From: Calditrichota bacterium
GTDB lineage: Bacteria > Calditrichota > Calditrichia > RBG-13-44-9
Assembly: GCA_024276455.1 (NCBI GenBank)
Contig: JAJRXE010000280.1
Coordinates: 1 to 15,238, forward strand
Reading direction: 5' to 3'
Length of the DNA stretch: 15,238 nt
Under the pieces are notes generated by a model. It saw only the letters and a program-made list of their open reading frames with translations, ran no database searches and was not told the DNA's origin. The translations under genes were made by a program, and so were the position numbers. Shown here piece by piece: positions 5,893-11,634 of this stretch. The stretch's first letter is position 1; each line of letters starts with the position of its first letter.

Positions 5893-6045
5893 TTATTTTT
5901 TAGACACCAGGGCGGCTTTCCGAACCGGATGCTGCTGGTGATCGTGCTGATGATTCATACCGCAGCAATCCAGACGCCGGCCACCGTAGCGTTGCTCGTT
6001 TCGCTCCGCCATTTGTTCCAACCATTTTTTTATTCTCGTAAACAT
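5893..6045 (-). CDS. LDCC-motif putative metal-binding mini-protein
   Basis: 50 aa, read directly from the minus strand. An amphipathic N-terminal helix (MFTRIKKWLEQMAERNEQRYG) is followed by GGRRLDCCGMN (21-31), a His-rich segment HQHDHQQHP (32-40) and a basic tail. The order helix - (Y/F)GG - LDCC is the pattern of small proteins annotated elsewhere as LDCC-motif putative metal-binding proteins. The added CysCys-Met-His cluster followed by HQHDHQQH makes a dense soft-metal site. It has no signal peptide, so it is cytoplasmic or bound to the membrane surface through its basic helix. The ATG at 6045 follows GAGAGGAG. It lies 42 bases after the RseC-like gene and 87 before the Met-rich gene. 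The family name is recalled from memory; existence of the gene is well supported. Confidence 0.85.
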   Translation of the reverse strand: MFTRIKKWLEQMAERNEQRYGGRRLDCCGMNHQHDHQQHPVRKAALVSKK

Positions 6046-6087
6046 GGCCGTTCTCCTCTCGGTTTAAGGTAAACATTAGACAATTCT

Positions 6088-6546
6088 TTAATGAGCTTTC
6101 TTTCCGGACGAAGGAAATTCTCTGCCGGGAGACTGCAAGCCTACCAGGCGCGGTAGAAAATATTTCGAATGGCTCAACCAGCGATTCAACCAGTACAGTA
6201 CAATGCCCGCCAGGAAGAATCCCACCACTGCCCCGATTACCCCGCCGTTGGGTCCGGTTAACAGGCTCTCGCCCACATAATACCCGGCTAACAGGAATAG
6301 AAGGGGTAACAGAAAAACAATGAAAGCCGCCAGGATTCGCGAAGATTCTTTGTACTCCAACCGCACCTGGGCGCCTTCCGGAATATTGCTCCTCTTCGGC
6401 AATTCCAACAATCGCACCGAGGAATCGGAGCTTTGAAAGGCGCACATGGATTTTGCTGCACAAACATTGCAGTGGTCACCGGCGGAAAGTTTCACAACAA
6501 TTTTATTTTTGTTGACCTTTACAACTGTTCCGGTTTCCTGTCCCAT
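6088..6546 (-). CDS. RseC/MucC-like SoxR-reducing system protein
   Basis: 152 aa, close to the usual length of RseC (about 155-160). An N-terminal soluble beta-rich part carries the family cysteine motif HCNVCAAKSMC (Cys26, Cys29, Cys35). Two membrane helices follow (about 71-93 and 102-120), then a positively charged tail. RseC works with the Rnf complex to reduce the SoxR iron-sulfur cluster in enterobacteria and modulates sigma-E signalling. No rnf, soxR or rseAB gene is visible here, so the local role is probably redox or metal handling at the inner membrane. The ATG at 6546 follows AAAGAGGTG. It is the first gene of the twelve-gene operon, about 70 bases below a putative promoter at 6621-6641. 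Confidence 0.88.
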   Translation of the reverse strand: MGQETGTVVKVNKNKIVVKLSAGDHCNVCAAKSMCAFQSSDSSVRLLELPKRSNIPEGAQVRLEYKESSRILAAFIVFLLPLLFLLAGYYVGESLLTGPNGGVIGAVVGFFLAGIVLYWLNRWLSHSKYFLPRLVGLQSPGREFPSSGKKAH

Positions 6547-6620
6547 TTCTTACACCTCTTTTTTGTTTTAACACCTCAGAAGGCTGCCTTTACTGTCGAA
6601 CTTCCCTCCAGGCTACTTAC

Positions 6621-6641
6621 AATGGTTCAATTACCGTGCCA
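6621..6641 (-). promoter_or_regulatory. Putative -24/-12-like promoter of the metal operon
   Basis: Read on the minus strand the element is TGGCACGG-TAA-TTGAAC-C-ATT. It matches 17 of the 18 defined bases it could share with the element at 169-189 outside the three-base spacer, differing only at the variable base before ATT. It resembles a sigma54 -24/-12 promoter with GA in place of the conserved GC at -12. No convincing sigma70 -10 box follows TTGAAC at 16-18 bases, unlike at the left-edge copy. The start codon is 79 bases further down, compared with 86 at the other site. Assignment to sigma54 is tentative. Confidence 0.4.
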
Positions 6642-6718
6642 GGATCCGTACAGCATCCCAATTAACTGATTATTCAGGACTTAACAAAGGTTCCATTCTT
6701 CCTTCAGATCAGACCATT

Positions 6719-6764
6719 ATGAAGAATATTCTTCATTTGAAAAACATTTTGTGTAGAATATTGT
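6719..6764. promoter_or_regulatory. 18-bp perfect palindrome and second half-matching site upstream of the metal operon
   Basis: Positions 6719-6736 read ATGAAGAATATTCTTCAT, an exact 18-base palindrome. A related dyad AGAATATTGT lies at 6755-6764. The two centres are 32 bases apart, about three helical turns. Both lie 87-119 bases above the putative -24 box, a normal distance for an enhancer-type activator. An alternative is a repressor site: CATAAT on the minus strand (6723-6718) overlaps the palindrome edge and could be a -10 box. The rest of the gene-free stretch 6547-6890 shows only a small AAGGC-T-GCCTT dyad (6580-6590) and no credible gene. Confidence 0.5.
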
Positions 6765-6890
6765 CCGACCGAGTTGCTGAGCGGGAGGAAAACAGCAGAG
6801 AGACAGAACTTCTTTTTTCTGATTTTTCACGAAACCCGGGCGGGAATGTTGCACAGGAGTTCTTCGGCACCCTCCTTTCCCTCCTCCAAT

Positions 6891-6927
6891 AAAAAACCGG
6901 ATTGGCAATAAACCAATCCGGTTTTTT
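6891..6927. terminator. Strong bidirectional terminator after the transketolase gene
   Basis: AAAAAACCGGATTGG (6891-6905) and CCAATCCGGTTTTTT (6913-6927) form a perfect 15-bp stem with a seven-base loop. The stem includes T6 and A6 tracts, so it works in both directions. It lies 23 bases past the transketolase stop codon and insulates the metal operon's control region from transketolase transcription. Confidence 0.95.
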
Positions 6928-6950
6928 ATTCTGATTCTGTCCCCGGTAGG

Positions 6951-8972
6951 CTAACGGGAGAACCAGCGAGTTATTTTTGACACGACGGCGTCGGGGGTGA
7001 AACCGAATTTTTCTGCCAGTACCGGGTAAGGTGCCGAAGCGCCAAACCGTTCGAGGCCAATCATCCGGAACGGGCGCTGCAAGGCTTCGAACCAGCCCTG
7101 CGAGACCCCGGCTTCCAGCACCACCAGCGGCACCTCTGTCCCACCCAGAACCTGGCGGCGGTAGTCTTCCGGCTGAGCTCGAAACACTTCCAGCGAAGGC
7201 ATGGATACCACCCGCACTGACCACCCAATGTCTTGCAATTTCTGCTGACTCTCCAGCGCCAGAGCCACCTCCGAACCACTGGCCACCAACACCAGCTCCA
7301 GTCTGCCGGGATGGTTTTCCGGAGCAATGACGTAGCCGCCTTTCAGGACCAGCCCGGGATCGAAGCCTTCCGGGCGCGACAACGGCGCCACTTTCTGACG
7401 GGTCAGAATCAAGGCGGTGGGGCCTTCTTTACGACGTAGAGCGTATGCCCAGGCCAGCGCCACCTCCAGACCATCCGCCGGGCGAATGACGGTCAGGTTG
7501 GGGATGGCCCGCAGCGATGCCATCTGCTCTACTGGCTGATGGGTGGGACCATCTTCTCCCAGGAAAATGCTGTCGTGGGTCAACACATAAATCACCTGTT
7601 GTTCCATCAATGCCGCCAACCGAATGGCCGGCCGCATGTAATCGGCAAATACCAGGAAGGTGCCGCCAAAGGGAATGAATCCGCCATAGAGTGCGATACC
7701 GTTTAAAATGCTGCCCATGCCGTGTTCCCGAATACCGAAGTGAAAATTGCGTCCCCGGAACGAGCCGGGAGCCACGGTGTCAAATTCTTTCAAATACGTG
7801 TTGTTGGAAGGTGCCAGGTCGGCCGAACCACCCACAAAATTTTCTACCTTACGGGCAATTACCTGCATAACTTCGCCGGAAAGCGCCCGAGTCGCTTTGG
7901 GGGCATCCTGGTGAACTTGCAGCAGCAGTTCTTCCAGGTTTTCCGGAACCTCCCGGAGCATTTCCCGGCGATACCGCTCAGCCAGATCGGGGTGTGCCGC
8001 CTGCCAGGCACGAAATTGCTCTTCCCACTGCCGGTACTCTTTCTGTAACTCTTCCACCACCTGCCGAAAGAAGGTGCGCACTTCGTCCGGCACGTAAAAC
8101 ATTTTGTCTTCCGGCCAACCGAGGTTGCGTTTGGTCTCCCGCAATTCGTCCTCGCCCAGGGGTGCACCGTGCACTCCGGCGGTGTCCTGCTTATGAGGAC
8201 TTCCGTAGCCAATATGGGTTCGTGCCAGGATGAGGGTCGGCCGCTTCCTTTCGGCAATCCCCGCTTCAATGGCATCCGCCACCGCCTGCTGATCGTGCCC
8301 GTCCACCCGCAAGGTGTGCCAGCCATAAGCCTCAAAGCGTTTGGCGACATCGTCGCTGTAGGTCAGGGCTGTGTCGCCCTCAATGGTAATGTGATTGTCG
8401 TCGTACAGGTAAATGAGGTTACCCAATTTCAGATGCCCTGCCAGCGAAGCGGCTTCGTGGGAAACGCCTTCCATTAAATCGCCGTCGCTTACAATGGCAA
8501 ACACCCGGTGGGTTCCCAGCACGGAGTACTCCGCCGTATTAAACTGGGCGGCGGTCATTTTGGCTGCCAGCGCCATGCCCACTCCGTTGGCAAACCCCTG
8601 TCCCAGGGGGCCGGTGGTGGTTTCCACCCCCGGCAGGCACCCCACTTCGGGATGTCCGGGGGTACGACTTCCCCACTGGCGGAAGGACTGCAGATCCTCC
8701 AGGGTCACGTCAAATCCGCTCAGGTAGAGCAGGGAATACAGTAACATGGAACCGTGTCCCGCCGAGAGTACAAAACGGTCGCGGTTGGGCCAATCCGGCC
8801 GGGTGGGATTGAACTTCAAAAAGTGGGTCCACAACACCAGGGCCATATCTGCGGCGCCCATGGGCATGCCCGGATGTCCGGAATTGGCTTTTTGCACCCC
8901 GTCGGCAGCTAAAAAACGAATCGTGTTGGCCGCTAAACGTCCTAATTCCGCATCAAATTTTAATTTTACCAT
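6951..8972 (-). CDS. tkt: Transketolase
   Basis: 673 aa from the ATG chosen here, similar to the roughly 660 residues of E. coli TktA. It transfers a two-carbon ketol unit between sugar phosphates in the non-oxidative pentose phosphate pathway, using thiamine diphosphate and Mg2+ in the cytoplasm. Visible hallmarks are NSGHPGMPMG (30-39, His33) and AGHGSMLLYS (71-80, His73). The ThDP/Mg motif SDGDLMEGVSHEA runs from 162 to 174, with the closing Asn at DDN (191-193). The second domain carries GIREHGMG with the catalytic Glu, then THDSIFLGEDGPTHQP. The open frame extends 22 codons upstream to 9038, but ATG 8972 has the ribosome site AAAGGGAAAAGG and fits the family start. It is a single-gene unit with its own promoter and terminator. 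Confidence 0.97.
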   Translation of the reverse strand: MVKLKFDAELGRLAANTIRFLAADGVQKANSGHPGMPMGAADMALVLWTHFLKFNPTRPDWPNRDRFVLSAGHGSMLLYSLLYLSGFDVTLEDLQSFRQWGSRTPGHPEVGCLPGVETTTGPLGQGFANGVGMALAAKMTAAQFNTAEYSVLGTHRVFAIVSDGDLMEGVSHEAASLAGHLKLGNLIYLYDDNHITIEGDTALTYSDDVAKRFEAYGWHTLRVDGHDQQAVADAIEAGIAERKRPTLILARTHIGYGSPHKQDTAGVHGAPLGEDELRETKRNLGWPEDKMFYVPDEVRTFFRQVVEELQKEYRQWEEQFRAWQAAHPDLAERYRREMLREVPENLEELLLQVHQDAPKATRALSGEVMQVIARKVENFVGGSADLAPSNNTYLKEFDTVAPGSFRGRNFHFGIREHGMGSILNGIALYGGFIPFGGTFLVFADYMRPAIRLAALMEQQVIYVLTHDSIFLGEDGPTHQPVEQMASLRAIPNLTVIRPADGLEVALAWAYALRRKEGPTALILTRQKVAPLSRPEGFDPGLVLKGGYVIAPENHPGRLELVLVASGSEVALALESQQKLQDIGWSVRVVSMPSLEVFRAQPEDYRRQVLGGTEVPLVVLEAGVSQGWFEALQRPFRMIGLERFGASAPYPVLAEKFGFTPDAVVSKITRWFSR

Positions 8973-9051
8973 TGCCTTTTCCCTTTCGCTGTAAGCCCGC
9001 ACTTTGAAACATTTTTCGTGGCCCAATGAAGGCACCAATTCTTTAAACCCA

Positions 9052-9080
9052 ATAGTAACAAATTACCGGAAAATATTCAA
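9052..9080 (-). promoter_or_regulatory. Sigma70-type promoter of the transketolase gene
   Basis: On the minus strand TTGAAT (9080-9075) and TACTAT (9057-9052) are separated by exactly 17 bases. Each box matches the consensus at four of six positions. The start site would be near 9045, giving a leader of about 73 bases before the ATG at 8972. It is placed upstream of the longer open frame's GTG/ATG choices, which also favours the shorter start. Confidence 0.6.
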
Positions 9081-9091
9081 CCGTTTTTCTT

Positions 9092-9105
9092 CGACCCCGG
9101 GGTCG
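9092..9105. promoter_or_regulatory. 14-bp palindrome just upstream of the transketolase -35 box
   Basis: CGACCCCGGGGTCG is an exact palindrome ending 12 bases upstream of the putative -35 box. The position suits an activator site or a carbon- or redox-responsive operator. It might instead be a GC-rich hairpin linked to the end of the upstream methyltransferase message. No T-tract follows it on the minus strand. Confidence 0.4.
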
Positions 9106-9126
9106 TTTCCAGGATGTTCAAAAGGA

Positions 9127-9143
9127 GGACCGGGAACAGGTCC
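9127..9143 (-). terminator. Weak candidate terminator after the methyltransferase gene
   Basis: GGACC and GGTCC form a 5-bp stem with a seven-base loop, followed on the minus strand by TCCTTTTG. The stem is short and the T-run is broken, so efficiency would be low. It is the only hairpin close to the stop codon at 9173. Confidence 0.3.
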
Positions 9144-9172
9144 GGCAAGTAAAGGGGCGAAAAATTTGTTTT

Positions 9173-9856
9173 TCAAAAGGCGGGCTTGCTTAAAATATTT
9201 TGCTGGGTGGCGGTAACCAGCAGGGTGGTGTCGAATTCTTCTCGCAAGCAGGAAATGTATTTGTCCCGGCGATCGAAATATTCCGCCACCTCCAGCAAAG
9301 AGATGCCCACCGGTTGCGGTAGCCAGTCTGCTTCTTCCATCATTTTGCGGTAAAGCTTGATGCCGTTGCGATTGAAATCTTTAATGATGATGACCCCGTC
9401 CGGCTTCACGATGCGCTCCACCTCTTGCAGCAGAGGTAAGGGATCTTCCAGCGTACGCATGAGGTGGAAGCTCAGCACGTAATCCAGTGAGCGCTCCGGA
9501 AAAGGAAGCCGCTTAAGCTCACTTACCTGAAATTCCGGGAACGGTCTCAAGTTCAATTTTTCCAGAATCGCTTCTACCGCTGCCACCGTTTCCGGCTCTT
9601 GATGCAGAGAATAGAACCGGAATCCCCGAACGGCCAGGGCAAAGGTGAGAAAACCGGGCTCATTGTGGAAGGTCAGAATGTGGCGCTTCTTTCCGCTTAG
9701 AAAACCAAAGAGGTCTTCGACCTCGGCCAGTACATTGTAACCGAATTTTTGAAACAGCTTCAAGTACTCTTTGAGCATCAGAATGCGCGGGTTACTGATG
9801 TCGCCAGCGGTAATTTCATCCGCCAGCCTGGCAATTTGATCTGTAAATCGCTCCAT
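9173..9856 (-). CDS. Class I SAM-dependent methyltransferase domain protein, degenerate motif I
   Basis: 227 aa. A helical N-terminal part (1-55) precedes a Rossmann-like methyltransferase core. Recognisable late motifs are LPFPERSLDYVLSFHLMRTL (117-136) and LLQEVERIVKPDGVIIIKDF (142-161), as in the Methyltransf_11 family. Motif I, normally a Gly-rich loop of the type LDxGxGxG, reads HILTFHNEPGFLTFALA (59-75). It keeps only one Gly and has His and Asn where Asp and Gly belong, so SAM binding is uncertain and the protein may be a non-catalytic relative. The ATG at 9856 follows GGAG, with a 9-base spacer. It is the last gene of the right-hand operon, 32 bases after the transporter gene. The substrate is unknown. 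Confidence 0.78.
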   Translation of the reverse strand: MERFTDQIARLADEITAGDISNPRILMLKEYLKLFQKFGYNVLAEVEDLFGFLSGKKRHILTFHNEPGFLTFALAVRGFRFYSLHQEPETVAAVEAILEKLNLRPFPEFQVSELKRLPFPERSLDYVLSFHLMRTLEDPLPLLQEVERIVKPDGVIIIKDFNRNGIKLYRKMMEEADWLPQPVGISLLEVAEYFDRRDKYISCLREEFDTTLLVTATQQNILSKPAF

Positions 9857-9888
9857 GTAAATTGGGCTCCGTTGTTAGATTAACCGAA

Positions 9889-11172
9889 TTAAGAGGCCTT
9901 GTTGGTTCGCAGGCAGTCCAATTTCAGACTCAAGAGAAAACCGGCCAACGATACCAACAGTGTTACCAGAAAGAGGCTCTGGTAGTTCCCGAACTGAGCG
10001 ATGATTCCGCCCAGCGAAGGGAACAACCAGACGGGAAAAGAGAGCGTACCGCTCAAGCTAATGTAAGTGGTACGGTCGCGAGGGGGCGCCAGATCGAGCA
10101 GAAAATTGGTCAGGCCGATTTCCCGCCCGGAGATGTACACCCCGATTAGAACAAACAGAAGGACGAACAGCCAGGATTGTTGCCGGGGAACCAGCAGGGC
10201 AAACAGGGGAATGGTAAATCCCAGAAAAGAACTGAGGCGCAGGACAAAGCGATTCCCCCGGCGATCGGAAAGATGTCCCCACCCCAAATTGGAAAGCACA
10301 TTACCGAACATTTGGGCGGAAAGAAAATAACCAACCATTTCCAGCGGGGTGTGCATGACGTTGCGGGCGTACAAAACGTAAAAAGGCAGCGCCAGTGCTC
10401 CCGCGCCGGAGAGAATTTGCACCGCCAGAAACTTCTGGTAACCCGGGTCGCGCCGGAGGAGGCCTCCGGCCTGTTTTAAGAACACCCGAAACGGGGGCCG
10501 CTCCCGGTAGGCTTCTCCCGGCGGCTCCTTTACGGAACCCAGCGCCAGAAAGGCCACGCTCATGAGCAGGAAAGCCAGGGTAAAAAGCAAAGTAAAGTTG
10601 GTGGGAAAGGTTATTCCGGGATGTCCCAGAATCCACTTTGCCACCAGGCCGGAAGAGATGGCCAACAATCCGCCGCCCAATTTGCGCCAGCCGAAAAAGC
10701 GCCCCCGCAGGGTCGGAGGCAGCACCTTCGCCCAGATGTCGTAAAACGGTACAGCCGCCACACCTCCGGTGAGGGTAAAAATGAGCAGCAGGCTTAGAAA
10801 GAGCACCACCGTCAACTGCGGATGACTCGTTGCTAACAGGTAAGTCATCAGCGCTAACAGTCCCCAGCTCAATGCCCGTACCACCAGAGCAGCCCGCAGG
10901 GTTGGCAGCTTGCGGGTCTGATTCTGCAGATAGTAAGCAATCGGAATCTGGGGTAAGGCGTTGCCAATACCACCCAGACTTCCCATGATGGTCCCCGATA
11001 ATCCGATGAGGGCCTGCGAGGAAGTAAAATTGCTCAGAAACACCGGCAGGATGGTGTCGGGGTTCACCAGTGCCCGGGCGCCGGAGAAAAAAATGCCGTG
11101 CAGCAGCCCCATGGCAAAATTCCATTTCAGGCGCCGGTGCCCGCTCTGCTCTGTTTTTTCGGCTGTGTTCAC
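9889..11172 (-). CDS. MFS-type multi-pass transporter
   Basis: 427 aa from the GTG chosen here. About twelve membrane helices lie in two six-helix halves, with a cytoplasmic loop around residues 215-245. The loop between helices 2 and 3 and the segment LPPTLRGRFFGWRKLGGG resemble the short charged MFS loops, as does WGHLSDRRGNRFVLRLSS in the second half, which matches the GxxxDRxGRR motif. It should be an inner-membrane secondary transporter; the substrate cannot be told. An ATG at 11259 gives 29 more residues, but it has no ribosome site and would overlap the NifX-like gene by 43 bases. GTG 11172 is preceded by AGAAGGAAG at eight bases. The gap from the preceding stop would then be 44 bases. 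Family call is secure, start moderately so. Confidence 0.88.
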   Translation of the reverse strand: MNTAEKTEQSGHRRLKWNFAMGLLHGIFFSGARALVNPDTILPVFLSNFTSSQALIGLSGTIMGSLGGIGNALPQIPIAYYLQNQTRKLPTLRAALVVRALSWGLLALMTYLLATSHPQLTVVLFLSLLLIFTLTGGVAAVPFYDIWAKVLPPTLRGRFFGWRKLGGGLLAISSGLVAKWILGHPGITFPTNFTLLFTLAFLLMSVAFLALGSVKEPPGEAYRERPPFRVFLKQAGGLLRRDPGYQKFLAVQILSGAGALALPFYVLYARNVMHTPLEMVGYFLSAQMFGNVLSNLGWGHLSDRRGNRFVLRLSSFLGFTIPLFALLVPRQQSWLFVLLFVLIGVYISGREIGLTNFLLDLAPPRDRTTYISLSGTLSFPVWLFPSLGGIIAQFGNYQSLFLVTLLVSLAGFLLSLKLDCLRTNKAS

Positions 11173-11216
11173 CTGAATCGCTTCCTTCTTCTTCTCTCCA
11201 TTCGGAACTCCCTGCT

Positions 11217-11612
11217 TCAGCGCAAGATGAGGTGACGGCGCTCCTGCCCCTTTTGCCATTCTGTTTGCAGACGTTCAAAGTTTTCTTGCAACCGCTTCAA
11301 CACCTTGCCCAGGTCAACCTCCGCCACAATTACCGGCAGGAATTCCCGGCGCATTCGCTCAATATTGCGTCCAAATTGCCGGGACACCAGCACCTGGACC
11401 CCTTCCGGCTTGAGCAGGCGACCAATATTCCCGGCTTTCGCAGCATCTCCATGAGCCTTTTCGTGCTCGCCAAAGGGATTGTTAATTCCTTTCAGCAGTT
11501 CGTAGTCCCGACCATTCATTCGGTAAATATAGTAAGCAACCGCTTCGCCAAAATGGCTTTCCGGCAAGGTTTTTCCGTCATTGGTGGCAATGGCAATCAC
11601 AAGGGTGTCCAT
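11217..11612 (-). CDS. NifX/NifB-C-terminal-like dinitrogenase iron-molybdenum cofactor family protein
   Basis: 131 aa, one domain of the NifX/NafY/MTH1175 type (RNase H-like fold). Signatures are IAIATNDGKTLPESHFGEA (6-24) and the closing GNIGRLLKPEGVQVLVSRQFGRNIERM (61-87, split by a turn at 70). In nitrogen fixers this domain carries FeMo-cofactor precursors. Stand-alone relatives in non-fixers are small metal-cluster binding proteins of unknown role, and no nif genes are seen here. A C-terminal helix of about 30 residues rich in Gln, Glu and Arg (104-131) is longer than in minimal family members. The ATG at 11612 follows GGAAGGAGG. It lies 22 bases after the flavoenzyme gene, and it may bind or deliver an iron-sulfur or metal cofactor for that 4Fe-4S enzyme; this is inference. 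Confidence 0.87.
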   Translation of the reverse strand: MDTLVIAIATNDGKTLPESHFGEAVAYYIYRMNGRDYELLKGINNPFGEHEKAHGDAAKAGNIGRLLKPEGVQVLVSRQFGRNIERMRREFLPVIVAEVDLGKVLKRLQENFERLQTEWQKGQERRHLILR

Positions 11613-11634
11613 GCGACCTCCTTCCGCTTAAGTT

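Noticed and set aside
5900..6463. A 187-codon open frame on the minus strand across rseC-like and the LDCC gene
   Set aside because: It is out of frame with both well-supported genes; they have ribosome sites and family motifs, and it has neither.
6733..6873. A possible small minus-strand gene starting at a GTG near 6873
   Set aside because: The GTG directly abuts its only ribosome-like sequence, the peptide shows no motif, and it would run into the 18-bp palindrome.
10301..11278. A 325-codon minus-strand open frame overlapping the MFS gene
   Set aside because: It is rich in Gly, Arg, Pro and Ser as expected of a shifted frame, while the MFS frame has twelve hydrophobic helices.
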